A stretch of DNA of 64,000 nt from Falciphora oryzae (Eukaryota > Ascomycota > Sordariomycetes > Magnaporthales > Magnaporthaceae): positions 124,001 through 188,000 of the forward strand of contig JNVV01000068.1 of the NCBI GenBank assembly GCA_000733355.1, given 5' to 3'. Numbering within the stretch: the first letter of the stretch is position 1; each line of letters opens with the position of its first letter. Shown in pieces: positions 1 to 12,670 of this stretch. Made by a program: the position numbers and the translations under genes. The notes beneath the pieces were generated by a model, which saw only the letters and a list, made by a program, of their open reading frames with translations, ran no database searches and had not been told where the DNA came from.

Positions 1-1976
1 TCGTCGGGACGCGAGAGGCCCTCGCATGAGGTCCACGAACTTCCAGTCCTGTTTATTTTCATGTGGCTGGCGTTATCGGCACAGATCGGGCCCGATGGGG
101 GGTCACGCCTCCCGTCGGTCGGGTAACCCCAGACTGGACGCGATAACCAAGTCGGCTGCCAGATTAACTTCGCCAAGCAAAGCACGATCCAGCCCAGAGT
201 CCGGCGCCCGCTGTGGTTCCAAGACATTCAAGCGCGGGATGGCGTCACGAGAGCATCGATGGCGATCTGGCTAGGGAGTCATCTGTCTGCTGGCAACCCG
301 TCACTATCGGTAGGGACGGACAGCTTGGCAGGTTGGTTGGGGCCGGCCCCGAAAAAAGGGCGGGTGCACGACTTTCAGAGTAGTCCGTCTCGTTGTAGTG
401 GGCCGTCTGACCAGTGCGACCTAGGCTGAGTGAGCGGACCCTCAAGCTTGCCCGCCAGCCTCGTTTGTGGTGCCGAGCCCAGGCGCTTCACCGTCTGGTC
501 TAGATCTCAAGGGACCAAGGGGCTAAAAGCTTTCAAATAGCCATCCCTCGAGCTCACTGATGGTACGGTGTGTAATAGCTTGCCCCAAAATTTGCCCATT
601 CAAAGCTCAGCGGCGAATCCTGTGCGAGCTCACAGCTACAACGTTTCTTATGGACGTCACAGAAACTGCAGATCCAGATAGGAGTTTTTAGGGAGACACC
701 GAGCGAGGGTGGGCGTCGCGGGACCGCTCCATGTCTCTCGTCTGCGGGGGAAGGGAGCAGCTGGTGCGGAGGGGTTGGCGGGCTGGGTGCTGTCAGCTGC
801 CTGCCGTGGCGCATTCTTGCCGAGGCCGACACAAGAAGCAAAACAGCACCCGCCGAACCCGCGGGACCGAAAGAAAACAGGAAACCTACCGACCCGCTCC
901 GGCAGCATCGAGAACACCGAGGCAATCGGGCGGGGTTCGAAGGAGGGTGGCTGGGTTCCTAGAGTGGCATGCAAGGAGCAATTTGGGCTGCTGACGCTTC
1001 GTTTTTCCCTCTCGTAAATGATATATCCCCCCATCGTGACTAAGTTGGGGTCAGCCTTACCTGCAGCGGGGCCATTGCGGACACGAGCAGGCTCGAACGG
1101 ACGGATAAACGAGGCCAAATACGGCCGATGCAGATAAATCGCTCGATGGATGCGTGCCGACTCGGTAAGGCCAGGCTTCGCTCGGTAAGGCAGCCAAAAA
1201 CAGCATGTGGCATTGGGCACGCTGGACACCTGCCCAGTCCAGCAGGCTCACAGAAGATGGCTGCCTCAAGGTGCCACGGCCGACTGGGATTGGACCCGTG
1301 CTGCGGCGACACATCGAAAAAGTCCAAGCCGTGCTGAGGTGTCAACACCCAGCCCGGGCGAGCCGCCCAAGCTGCGGCGTGCAATAGGCCGCCTCTTTCT
1401 TCCCCCCAGTTGCAGCGCCCGCCAGCGCAGCCAGCCATAGGTCGCCGCGCCGTGTTGTCACGCAGCAAAGCAAGCACGCGTGTGTGGTGTTGTCGTTGTC
1501 AAATGCTGGCTGGCCCGACCCAGCAGCGGTGCCTGATTAGCCGGGCGGTCTTCCATTCAGTGGCTGCAGATCGCCTCCGGGGAAGCATCCCACAAGCTGA
1601 GCGGCCCAACGACAAACATGGGTGCTTGAGCCTCCCTCCACCACACCACGTCGACCCGCGCTGCGCCCGTCAATCCCCTCCACTCTCCTCCACGGGCCTT
1701 CCCATCTTTGTTTGCTTGTGTGCAGCTCTTCTGCGCCGACGCAGTTGAAGACGCGCCCAACGCGCGCAATTCTGTTTCCCAGTTGGGGCGGCATGCATCC
1801 GATAGCTCAGACAGGGTCTAGGCAGGTGATATTTTCTACCTTGCCTGCAACGGAAGCCTTCCTGGATGACCACGACAGCCCGCGCCCGGCTGTGGGGTGA
1901 GCGAGGCGGGGGAGGGAGGGGTCGGTCTACAGAGTAGGTAGCAGGGTAGATCTGCAATGGTTTTCATTGTAATTCT

Positions 1977-1978
<2 letters not shown>

Positions 1979-2024
<46 letters not shown>
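1979..2024 (+). repeat. 46-nt poly(T) tract
   Basis: An uninterrupted run of 46 T lies in a gene-free region. It is the longest of seven such tracts in the window. It could be a promoter-type T tract, the poly(A) tail scar of a retroposed sequence on the minus strand, or a microsatellite. No flanking target-site duplication was obvious. Confidence 0.95.
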
Positions 2025-2025
<1 letters not shown>

Positions 2026-3454
2026 TTTCCTTGCATTTTCAGCCACAGGGAGACCATTGAAGGGATGATGAACCGGTGGAAAGCATGGAGCCAGCCCCGG
2101 ACCGCCCTCTCAATTATGAACGCCGCCTCTGCCGTCCTACTCCAATAATAGGACTACTGGATGCAGTAGGTCAGCCCCGGCAACTCCGCCGGCGCTCCCA
2201 TGGTAGTCAACAGCTCCATTGAGCCTCATGATACGATTTCGCCGTCAACAGGCATGGCATTCACCTTTGGGCTGCTACTCCAAGGGACTTGTCATCATCA
2301 TTGACGGACGTCCCACCGCGACAATCCCGCCGCCATCCCGGGCTGGGGACCTTGGCCTGCAGATCCCGCAGTGAACCCCGGTTTTAGTCCCTCCAAGAGA
2401 GGGCAAAAGGGCAAAAGGGCCGCAGGACCGTCTGCACCTCTCCCCAGCTGATTGGGGAGCATCCGGGGGACGTCGGACAGCCGAGCAATCAGGGGCAAAA
2501 TGAGTAAGCTAGCTCGGCGGAAAGAAGAGAAAGAAAATACCCCAAAAAGGTGAACATGCCACGTTGTCCGCTCCCCCTTCCCGAGCATGCCAATCAAGGA
2601 GAAGGGCCTATCGCCGGCGCCGGTTGAGTTGGGGCACTGAAAGGCCTTGCAAAAGAGCACGACATCACACGTCAGGGGAGTGGCGGCATCCGCGTAGATC
2701 AATCCTCAACCTTTGTCGTCTGGGACCTGGGCCGTAGCAAACAGATTGAACGCCTCCCCAGGACCCAGCGAGGAGCCACAGCTGGGTTCCGCCAAGCCCC
2801 GCCAGCCCCGTCAGACATCGTCATCGTTGACACTGTACACGTATTCGTCGACGTTTTTACGCTTTTTTTTACACCGCACTTTTTCATTTTTTCGCCTGTG
2901 CAGCAAAAAACCTGCTGCTGCTTGACCTGGTGGTGCACAGGGAGGCAGGGGGGAACACAAAAAGTAGCGGGAGTGAACCTTGCCGCCCAAGGCGTCAGTT
3001 TATCGCCATGATTGTATTATCGTTCCGTGACTACTTCGCCGCGACATGGAGACTGCCAGCCGGCTGCACGGGCAAGACAGGGCTGGGTAGCACACACGTC
3101 AGGTAGCACCAAACTCACTCTCGCACAGAACACTCTGCATGGTACCGCATTTGCTACCTACCTGTTTACTCCGAATTGTCGGGGCGGGGACTGGCGGGTC
3201 TCGGGTCCCACCGGGCGGCCGCCGCTGACCCTCCATCTCGCGCAAAGGGGGGATCACTGCTGGGCGGCCCGAGGTGAGGCCGCCTTCTCGTTCGTTCGCA
3301 GCAGCAGCTGGTACTCTCGCGGCTGCTGGCCGTTGCCTGCCTGCGCGCTGCTGATGTGATATAATAAAGTCCACAATCGCCCCTCCGCCACGTTTCTGGC
3401 CGCTGCATATAATAATCGTCCCAGCTTCGAAAGGTGTGCGTGCCCCAAATCGTG

Positions 3455-3463
3455 TATATAAAG
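3455..3463 (+). promoter_or_regulatory. TATA-box-like element
   Basis: TATATAAAG lies 1.55 kb upstream of the 5010 start codon, before pyrimidine-rich sequence and a possible 5' splice site (GTACGT near 3531). It may mark the start of a long leader. A second TATAAG near 4721 would give a shorter one. This is sequence pattern only. Confidence 0.35.
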
Positions 3464-3702
3464 GAGGCATCCGGACGAATCGTGAACTTATCAGATACCC
3501 ACCAATCGCGCCTCCAAGCCCAGATCCAGGTACGTGCCCCGTCTGCAGCCAGCGTGTGCGTGTGCGCCGTCAGCTCCGGACTGGATTTCCATTTCCCCTC
3601 ACGCCCATCAATCTTGTCGCGTCGTTTGTCGTTATCTGAGAGCACTGTTGTTTGCGACTCATGCGCCCGTGTTTCACGCGCGAAACGCACACGGTGGTGG
3701 AG

Positions 3703-3752
3703 GAGTGTGTGTGTGTGGTCGTGTGCGTGCGTGCGTGCGCGTGTGTGTGCCG
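3703..3752 (+). repeat. TG/CGTG microsatellite-like tract
   Basis: Imperfect alternating TG and CGTG repeats cover about 50 bp of the presumed leader or promoter of the 5010 gene. Such alternating purine-pyrimidine DNA can be length-variable between strains. Confidence 0.7.
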
Positions 3753-5009
3753 ATTCCGACCTCTGTGGCCGCGCTGGCCTCAAGGTCCGGCCCCGTGTCA
3801 TTTTCTCCTCGTCCCAGCCGTCTCCATAGGCCCAGAATACAAGATAATTCGTCAGCCCTTTTCCTGGTCACCTCCATTTTGGTTTTGTGTGCTTTGGGAA
3901 GCTGACGTGCCGTGAGCAATAGTCAGTCAGCCGCTCTTCGAGACGAATACGAATATCAAGGATAAGAAAGACCCAACCTAGACAGGCACCAAGAAAAGAG
4001 AATAAAATCAGGGAACCCTCCGCCGCCGCCGCACGAATCGAGATCAAACAATACTTCTTTTTGTCATTCCGGGCCGGATCATCGTCGATTGTCGGGTCCA
4101 GCCTGCCTCTTCCTCCGCTCCCCTCCATTATCCAGCCATTGCAAGACAACGGACGCCAGCCGGCCTCTGTTTGGAATTCTTTGTTTAGCACGCCCTGGCC
4201 CCGAGCTTCCTGTTCCGTCCATCCGCGGGCTCGCATCCAGCCATCCCTCCATCCACCAGCCGGCACGTCAAAACCCCACGACCCGACTGGGCCGAGGCCA
4301 CAGGGCGGGAGGGGGTCAGTTTATCAAAAACAAAAGGCCCAACCTACGCAGCACAACCCCGCACCCAACGTGGAAAGGAAGCGTGGAGCGAGCGGACGTG
4401 CACACCCCTGTGTGACACGTACCTTCCGCTGCGGCCGCAGGCCCGACCGACACCACCTGTACACACACACACCCCAGCAGCAAAGAGAAAAAAACAAGGT
4501 CCATTCAGTAGCCACCAGCCACCCAACCTTGCAGCCGCCCCCGATCGGTTCCGATCTTACATCGAACACACCTCCCATCCTCCGGCATCACACACCCTCC
4601 GGTTTTTTTCTGTTTTCGCCCTCTCGTCAACGACTCAACATTCCGCCGGCCCTAAACTGGTCTGGTGTACCCTCTTTCCTAGCACACACCATCCTGCGAG
4701 GCTCCCTTCCCGGCTCCAGATCTATAAGGCCAGGCCATGAGCACCCACAGCCCGAGGCCCAAGTTCTCAAGCTCATCTTCCGGCGCTCACCATCACCACC
4801 ATCATCACCTCACACGAGACGGCTCTGATAGACGCGTCCGAACTCCCACCCAGTCTCACCAGCCTTGCTGCTTCGCCCACTACCACCACTCCCACCACAC
4901 CGCCCACAGCCACAGGGACTCGTACAAGACCCAGAGCCCTTACCGCCACCAGCTTAAACAACAACACCCGCAACAGCACCTTTATTGTCACTATTCGACG
5001 CGGACCAAA

Positions 5010-5441
5010 ATGGCCAGCAGCCCGTCGAGCAATCAAGCCGCTTCGGCTGCCTCCTCATCCAACAGCTCCGCCGCCACGAGCACCTCGAGCATAATGCAAT
5101 ACTACTACGACACCAACGCTAGCTACGGCTTCATGCAGCAGGAGCCTGCATGGCTCATGGCCACGCCCATCGACGACGACGACCTCACTTTCGGCGGCAA
5201 GTCGCTTAGCACCTGGTACGAAGAGGACCGCCGGCGGTTCAGCCTCGGCGACGAGGAGGAAGAGTCCAGGGGTCGCCAGAGGGTATGCTCTCCTTGTCCC
5301 GACTCACAGAAGTCATGACGCATGCAGCTAGCTAACACAGCCTCTTCTGCCCGACAGGTTCGTGCCCACTACGATGCCCCGTCCACCTCTCACCGACACC
5401 ACAAGGCGCATGGCAGCAAGAGCGACGTGGCGAAGCACTAG
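5010..5441 (+). CDS. hypothetical 118-aa protein
   Basis: Two exons, 5010-5282 and 5358-5441, are separated by a 75-nt intron (GTATGC...GACAG) and encode 118 residues. The start sits in an AAA-ATG-G context and is preferred to the in-frame ATG at 4737, whose extension is His/Ser low complexity. Residues 1-30 are Ser/Ala/Asn-rich. Then comes a compact, less biased segment containing QQEPAWLMATPIDDDDL and STWYEEDRRRFS, then an acidic patch and a basic His-rich tail ending DVAKH. There is no signal peptide or membrane segment. The dense Trp, Tyr and acidic residues in residues 30-80 look like a conserved short motif protein rather than chance, and splicing gives a clean downstream frame. I do not recognise the family and assign no function. 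The long leader upstream is of a kind often found before regulated fungal genes. Confidence 0.62.
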
Positions 5442-6784
5442 GAGTCTCCGCCCATCGCTCGCCACCCACCTGCGCGATGTCCCCGATGTCACCGCCACCG
5501 CCGTCCCGCCTCGACCAGCGAAGCCATCGCCACCCCGCGATTCCAACCCGACTGGAGAACAACACCTCGAGTCGAACGGAGACCCGCGTCGCTGGCTGAC
5601 GGCAGGCCGCCTCGAGGCAGTGACCCCGGCGCCCATGACGACGCGCGCTTCGCTACACGGCTCTCGGAGCTGTTAGCGGCACTGCAGTGAGACGTGGGGA
5701 GGGGCAGCGCACCCTCTCACCAGGCTGCGTGCAAAGCCCCGCCCCACGGACGGCTCCTGCTTCGCGCCGACAAGAACAACAAGGCTGCAGCGCTGACAGC
5801 GCGCGGTCTGGGCGCTGAGGCCGCGGGCGCCAACACATCATAGCGCTGGGCTGGCCGTGCGGAATCATGCGAACGCACGGCCAGTGGCACGAACTGGCAG
5901 CCAGACTGCTGGCGACGCGGCTTCAAAATTGGAGAAGCCCGGCGCGCTCTGGCTTCGAAGCCTGCTTCGTTCAGCACCCTATTGCCGCGCTTCCCTTTTG
6001 ATATTTCCTTCTGTCTAAGTGGAGCAATAGCTACCATACACCAAGATACCCCGATACCCCAACTGCCTACCCTTGTGCCCTTTATATCAGCAAAGATTCA
6101 TCAGCGACGACGCATGCCATATTTCCTTCGCTCTATTTCCCCATGTTATGACGCCTGTGCGGGTTTCCTATCATATGGTGTATCATGGACCGGCGTTCTA
6201 CATGCCCCCGTCTTGCCATTCTCTGTCAGGCGGGGGTTCCTGTTTTTGATTCATCTGCATGATACCATCGCTTGCATATTCCCATCTTTCCTCGGCGCTC
6301 TTGTTATCAATATTATGGGTTTGGAAGACGGTGTCTCTCACTTTGGTCTCTTGTCTTTTTGAGCTTGGGTCCGGTGCATACCTGGTTTTCTCTGCATTTT
6401 TGCATGCCTGGGGCGTTTTCCGCACGCATTTGCATCTTCTGGATCAAGTGGAATAGAGCTTGTTCTTGGTCGGGTCACTTTTCTCTTGTTCCCTGGTGTC
6501 ATTTCTTGTACACGAGACATCGGACTGAAGTCTTTCGCTTCCACGGTTAGCGGGTCGGCCACCCTTGATGGGATTTGCTCTCTAGCACGATAGAATTGCA
6601 TAAACGCCTCGGATGAGGACGGATAATGTCACGCATTGCCTACCGATCATATTTCCATCCGCGCCAGTCCGTTTCGCACACTTGTATGGAGAAAGGTATC
6701 GTCTCTCTCGAGCTCTCGAGGCCTAGACCAGCAGCTCCCCAGTGCCCGGGCCGTTGGATCACAGGGTCTGCGACGGTCCTGCCC

Positions 6785-6823
6785 AAAACCAGACTGTTGG
6801 CCGTAAAACCAGACTGTTGGCCG
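6785..6823 (+). repeat. tandem duplication, two 19-bp copies
   Basis: Two identical copies of AAAACCAGACTGTTGGCCG (6785-6803 and 6805-6823) are separated by a single T. This looks like a small replication-slippage duplication in non-coding DNA. Confidence 0.9.
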
Positions 6824-8658
6824 GCTAGAGAGCCTAACACGCCTAGCTAGATCTATAAAACAAGACCATGCGCCATCGCATGTGCCGTGACCTCGACGGC
6901 GTCGTCGGCCCCTTGTCCTGGTGCATATTACGCCTACAACTAGGGCTCTCCGATACACCCACCTCGGAATCCAAATTCCCCGCGCGGGTTGCGCCGTCGC
7001 AGACCCATGACCCTTGACGGGAGGCCGGTCCGCCATGTGCGGGACCAGAAGGCGGGAGAGTAGAGTCATAGTAACGAAGCTACCATTACGATGATCTTTT
7101 TGCATGTTCTATGTTAATAAATAGCCGCCCCATTTGAATGATCGACAAGAGAAAAGAAAAATAGAGGGGCAGGGGAAAAAAAAAAAAAAAAAGGTGGTTC
7201 CCGCCTCCGAGAGCAATTGAGCAGAGTGCCGCCATCAACAGTCTCGTTCTCATCTCCGTCAACCTCAGCCCTCGTCTTTGTTATAGATTGACCGTGTCTC
7301 AACCCTGTCTAATTCAAGCACACGCTGCTTAACGATGCATACGGTATCGGCGACGATGATCCGAGACAGGTTCAGTGTCTAGATAACCGAGTAGGCAACA
7401 AAAAAACACAGGACGGAATGGAATGGGGATGCGAGACAATGTTCAGTAGTCACGTGTGTATCTCGTGACTTTGCATCATCTCCCAAGCCAGTGGAGTGTT
7501 GACAGACACACTCTTCCCTTTTTCAATATTGGGATCATGTCTTTCCTTCTATCTACCGATTGCAACCCTACAAACGACATGGCTCCCCGTCGAAAGCTCC
7601 TCCCCAGACAAGCAGGTCGTCGCAAGGGGATGCCGTGCTTCCCGGCCTTCAGCCTCCAAGCGCCTTATTTCCCGCACGCAAGTGATGGGGTATTTGGAGT
7701 CTTGGCGCCTTGGCGGATGGTCACCTTCCGGATCTGGGGTGGAGGGGGAAAGCGTAAACAAATCGTTAACATCTTTGGAACGCGCCAGCTCCAGCCCACC
7801 TAAGTTCAAGGTAGAGCTGATCCAGGCCTTGTTCCTCCTGCCCTCTACGGTCGGATTCGCTTCCTCGGGCAATGGCGAATGCCAGGTAGAAGCATGGCGC
7901 AGGCAATCCTACCACGCCTGCTTGCTTCCTTCGTCGGCTCCTTCAGAGCAAGCACGCCCTGCTCGACCATGCCTCGACATGAGGCTGGGCCCAAGCCAAC
8001 TGCGTTTGTCCTTTTGACATAGGGCTTTCGACTGGCTGCCGGCTTTGCGAAGCTACGAGGAACAGCCAACTAGATCGACGATCGCAATCCGAGCCACCCA
8101 CCCGCGGTCCCAAGGCCTTGAGCGCGGGGAAGGTTGGTTGGTGCCTGCCTTGGAGTCCCTTGCAGATGCTGCCCAAGCCACGCACCCGCCCTTGCGATCA
8201 TCCTACTCGCTTTCCCGGTCTCTATGGGCTGCTCTTCCGACACTTGGGCCGGGAGCCAAACACGCAGCATTTCCTCCCCGTGCTGACGTGCCAAGCAGCC
8301 CTGGGTGGCCCCACGAGCGCGAGGGCTGATGGGAGCTTCCGCTTCCAGAGTAGCTTCCCCGGAAGAGAGCGGCTAGGCAGGCAAACAACTCTTGGTTCCC
8401 GGGCACCAGGTGCAAGTAATGACACTTGCATTGTCGGTTTGTCGTGCGGTACGGCGTAATCAATAAGTGTGTCGGTATCACGGTCAGGGCCCCACCCGGG
8501 CGCAACGGTCGTATCACCACGGCCCACGACAGGACTGCATCCTTACCTTACCAAGGCGATGGTTGAGGGGTTCTGGGCATAGAAAGAAAGGCCCTGCGAG
8601 CAAATTACACCGCCAGGGGTCCAGGCCGCTGGGAAACGTGGGATGGCCTTGGCCCTGG

Positions 8659-8668
8659 ATAATAAATA
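8659..8668 (+). promoter_or_regulatory. TATA-like element of the aminopeptidase gene
   Basis: ATAATAAATA lies about 205 bp upstream of the start codon and overlaps a GATA core. Spacing suits transcription starting near 8690-8700 with a leader of about 175 nt. Secreted fungal peptidases are commonly under GATA-factor nitrogen control, so the GATA core is suggestive but unproven. Confidence 0.4.
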
Positions 8669-8873
8669 GAGAGCTTCTGTACCACTCCCGCTCCGATCCG
8701 ACGACTTCCACCTCTGTCCCAGCCTTCATCACCCTGTGCCTCCCGGTCTGACCAGCGCCCCGCGACATCCAGACCGCGCCTCGCCAGCAAGCAAGAGATT
8801 ACGGCTTCACTGCTCTTCTCTTGGCTCAAAACACCCCCTTCCCACAAGAGACCCCGTGCGAACAACCGCCACT

Positions 8874-10222
8874 ATGCAGCTCACCAACGCCCTGCTCATG
8901 GCCCTGGCCGCCACCTCGGTGAACGCCTGCGGCGTCGCCCCCGTCTCGCTCCCGCGCTCGGCCAAGTCCATCTTCGCAAGGGGCTCGGGCGCCAAGGTGT
9001 ACACGCTGGAGACCGCCCCCGGCGAGACCATCCAGGTGACCGAGGAGGAGAAGCTCGCACTCATGGACGTACGTATAGCGATACCCACCGCCCCTTCCTT
9101 TGCGCTGTGCGCATAGGGGTGACCCAAATGCCGCCTAATTCACTGCTAACGAACGCGCCCCAATGAAGCGGAGGGTTCACTTCTTCGACATCACCGAGTG
9201 GCCCGAGGCGCCCAACGCGATGCTCAACAGCGCCCAGAAGAGGGCTGCGCTCCCCTACCCCAGCTCGCTGACACACCGGCGCAATGCCACCAAGGCCGCC
9301 GCCAAGCTCAGCAAAGAGAACATGCAGGCCAACCTGGAGCGCTTCTCGGCGTTCCACAACCGCTACTACATGAGCAACTGGGGCGTCCAGAGCACCGAGT
9401 GGCTGTACGGCCAGATCAAGGCCGTCCTGGACCAGTACGCCCACCCGTCAGCCAACATCCGCTACGTAAGGCACAACGCCTGGGCGCAGCCGAGCATCAT
9501 CGTCACCCTGCCCGGCCAGACGGCGCGCACCGTGGTGGTCGGCGGCCACCTGGACTCTATCGTCTCGGGCGACCGCGGCACCGGCCGGGCCCCTGGAGCT
9601 GGTACGTTCTCCCGTCGTAATACAGTTTCTGCACTATGACTTCGTAGACCCGCCCAGCTAACCCACCCGCGCTCGTACAGACGACGACGGCTCCGGCACG
9701 ATGACGATTCTGGAGAGCATGCGCGTCTTCCTGCAGGACCCCCAGGTCCGCGCCGGCGAGCTGACCAACACGGTCGAGTTCCACTGGTACGCGGCCGAGG
9801 AGGCGGGGCTGCTCGGCAGCCAGCAGGTCTTCACCGAGTACGCGACGTTCCGGCGGCAGGTGGTGGCGATGCTGCAGCAGGACATGACGGGCTACGCGGG
9901 CCGGGACGGCAAGGAGCGGTTCGGGCTCATCACCGACTTTGTCGACGCCGACCTCAACGCCTTCCTCAAGCTCGTCATCGGCAACTACACCGACATCCCC
10001 TACGAGGAGGGCGTGTGCGGCTACGCCTGCTCGGACCACGCGTCGGCCTTCCGCAGCAACTACCCGTCGGCGTTTGTGTTCGAGACGGTGTTTGGCAACC
10101 ACAACCCCTACATCCACACGCCCAACGACACGGTCCAGCACGTTTCGTACGACCACATGATCCAGCACGCCAAGCTGATCACGGGCTACCTGTACGAGCT
10201 GGCATGGTGGGGCTTCGCCTAG
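8874..10222 (+). CDS. lap1: secreted leucine aminopeptidase, M28 family
   Basis: Three exons (8874-9068, 9169-9601, 9681-10222) encode 389 residues, close to the roughly 388 of fungal LAP1 enzymes. The introns are 100 and 79 nt, the first with a clear CTAAC branch site. Residues 1-18 form a signal peptide and a propeptide follows. The di-zinc M28 site is complete: His192 in GGHLDS, the Asp cluster 210-212 in ADDDGSG, the Glu249-Glu250 pair in AAEEAGLLGS, Asp295 in ITDFVD and His355 in YIHTPND. Two cysteines in GVCGYACSDH fit the family disulfide. The enzyme should release N-terminal hydrophobic residues, notably leucine, from extracellular peptides, supplying amino acids. Sites NAT and NDT could be glycosylated. 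All catalytic residues are intact and the flanking genes are unrelated. Confidence 0.95.
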
Positions 10223-12650
10223 GTGGTCGTGGCTCCTCCTGATGCTTCGCTGGGACGTTGCCGGGCAGAGATATGATGACGTTTGATGATGATGGATAGA
10301 TGTAAGAGGTAGGCCCGTTGCGTATTGTGTTGTGCGCTCGAGGTATCTGCTACACGTAAATAATAATGAAGACATAATGTCCAACTACAATTGCATCCTT
10401 CTGCACTGCCCGTTATATGCTTCGACGCTCGTTCGTAACATTGGGTGTTTAGGTACCACATAGGTTGGTCTCAACTACTTTTCTCGATACACTTGTTCCT
10501 TCATTATTATCACAATCCCGCCTCGCAATAAATTTTTGTCTTAACAATTGATTTCCTGTATTTGATCTTGTACATTTATCAATAGCATCACAAAAACGCG
10601 ATTAGGGAATGCAAAAATTGCCGAAAAGCAAGACACAATGAAATTAAGCCGATCTGGTCCGAGGCTCGTGGCACGCATGGTCTAACGGAAACCCGCCTTC
10701 GACAGTCTATTCGCCACGTGGGCGATCAGCAATGTAAAAGCAAAGCCGATCCAGCGCCTTGGCTACCAGCCGGTGGTGGCATTGTCACCGGCCGAAACCC
10801 GCAAGCATGGGAACCCGCTTGGCTGGAAGGATGGAGATACATCAGAGGCAATGACGTGAGGAGCTTGATACGGCACGATTTGATGATTTCTTGGCAAGGC
10901 GGCTCGTATACGCCCGCCTTGTGCCATCTTGATGGGTGCAAGTTTGCCTGGAGCACCACGATGTGAGCCCAATATACTGGTTTTCGTCACGGTCGACGAA
11001 TCCCCACTCGCGTATAGGTGGCCTTGTGGCTTCCAGTGTGTCCCCATCGCAGGATCTGTCCATGCTCTGGAACGCGGCCCTGCGTCCAACGGCTCTGGCC
11101 GATCGAACCCAGTGCCGCTGCTGGGCCACATGGCAACGGCATGGAAATAAGATCTTCCCGCCCAGGCCCTGGAAGCCGCCGGCTGCAATCTTGCGGTGGC
11201 ACGCCGACGGACCCGCCCGCACCAGCTGCCAGCCCAGCCACGCAGCCCAGGTCGAGGCCCCTGACCCCCCGCAGCAGCAGAGCGCGTGCTTCCTGCCCCC
11301 CCCAAGCCCCAAGGAAGTCGAGCTCGTGCTGCTAATCTGCGTGGAAGGTGGGGCCGGCCCAGCTGGGGGAGCCACAGTTGCACAGGGTGAGCGAGGGGGG
11401 ACGTGCTGGTGGTGTTGGCTGACCAAATGGGAATGGGACTCGTTGCCAGCTCGTCCAAGCGCCCGCCCACCCGTTCGAGTCCGTCAAGTCCAGCCGCCGC
11501 GTCCTGAGCCCTGGGTTGGCTGCTTTGTGTGTGTGCCCGGCTCCAGAACTGACTCTCAATGCCCGCGCCGCCCATTGCAAATCCAATTCTCTTATCCCGC
11601 CCTTCATTGTCGACCCGCGGAAACAGGAGCATAGCTTTGTCTTCTTCACTCACGCGCGCGCGTCCTCGACGAGCTTTCGTTCTTTTTCTGCAACTCTTGT
11701 AATTTATACCGACAGAGATCTGGAAGGCTTTCCTTTCCTGTAGGTGCCGTCGTCGTTCCCACCCCCGCCTCACCCGCTGCCCTGGCGCGAGAGCTTGCTT
11801 CCCCATCCATTCGTTTGCCTACCGCAGCCTGTCGTTTCTTGCGTTCTTGTCATTTCGCCGGGTTTCCCCTCTCCCCTCCAAATTTGAGAGCCCTCGGCAG
11901 CCGACGACACCCTGGTCTGCTTCCAGTTTGGCAGCCAGCCTAACGCTCCCGAATCGCGACCACGGCTGGCATTGATCCATCCTCGAATCCCTCGCTCCCG
12001 ATGGCAGGTGCTTTGCGTCCAACCGCGTGCTAGAGCATTGTCCTCGCCTCTCTGATTTGCACCCTTTGCCGCTGATGCGGGCTGTCTGCTCTCTGCTTTG
12101 ACAGGCGCCGAACCCGCGGCGCATTCTTACATCATCATCTTTTGCAGCCTCAGCACCCGCTCCACCTCCCACCTAGTACCCAGCACCCATACCCAGCACC
12201 TAGACTACGACCCAGAGGCAGCCAGCCTGACTCCTGGCCACCACTGAACTGACGCCTCTCGGAGCCGCTTCTTACAGTAGACCAATCGAGATACCCCTCC
12301 TTTTCGGCTATACGAGTACTTCTACGAGCATTTGCATGAATTCACGATCGCATTAGATCTGGTTCTGGCGTCCCTGGGGACATCATCTGTGGATCCTGGG
12401 CGAGATATACCCCTACCATCAATCGGCACACTTGCTGCCCAATCCGACAGCCCCCGTGGATTGCGTTTTGTCCGACCCGCCCGACACGCGCGAGCCCTCG
12501 GATCGCCGCATGCCACAGCCACGGGCACTCGCGCCCCCCTCCTCCCCCTCTGCACCAACGACGACGCACCACGACCACCACCGCCGTGGCTGCGCCCTCC
12601 CCTCTGCCATACCGCCATCCCTCCCCGGCTGCACCTGAAAGCGCGCCACC
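10223..12650. other. intergenic region and long leader of the SAPS gene
   Basis: No convincing gene. A 347-codon minus-strand frame (10763-11806) is Arg/Ser/Pro-rich and unlike a real protein. From about 11640 to 12640 the plus strand is rich in C and T, typical of a fungal housekeeping promoter and 5' leader. Confidence 0.55.
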
Positions 12651-12670
12651 ATGTTTTGGAGGTTTGGTAG
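12332..12670 (+). other. possible upstream ORF overlapping the SAPS start
   Basis: An ATG-initiated frame of 112 codons begins 319 nt before the SAPS start codon and ends at 12670, 20 nt beyond its first base, in a different frame. If the mRNA includes 12332, ribosomes using this ATG could not reinitiate at the main start, which would lower translation. The peptide (Pro/Arg-rich) is probably not functional. It matters only if the leader is long enough. Confidence 0.3.

Larger units (their letters stand above)
1..5009. other. gene-free region upstream of the 5010 gene
   Basis: No reading frame here has recognisable protein character. Open frames are short, overlap on both strands and are rich in Arg, Pro, Ser and Cys, as expected of random GC-rich DNA. 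The stretch from about 3450 to 5009 is pyrimidine-rich with a TATA-like element at 3455 and several GT/AG pairs, so it may be the promoter and a long spliced 5' leader of the 5010 gene. I see no tRNA, rRNA or transposase. Confidence 0.6.
5442..8873. other. intergenic region without a recognisable gene
   Basis: About 3.4 kb lie between the 118-aa gene and the aminopeptidase. The first kilobase is T-rich and probably contains the 3' end of the upstream gene. Remaining open frames are short and overlap on both strands. A 20-bp-period tandem duplication (6785-6823) and a 17-nt poly(A) tract (7176-7192) are the only structures seen. Confidence 0.6.

Noticed and set aside
4061..4828. 255-codon plus-strand open frame
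   Set aside because: The translation is Pro/Ser/His/Arg low complexity produced by C-rich leader DNA, and it ends before the 118-aa gene in another frame.
10763..11806. 347-codon minus-strand open frame
   Set aside because: The translation is Arg/Ser/Pro/Gly-rich without motif, overlaps other equally long frames and lies in the promoter and leader region of the SAPS gene.
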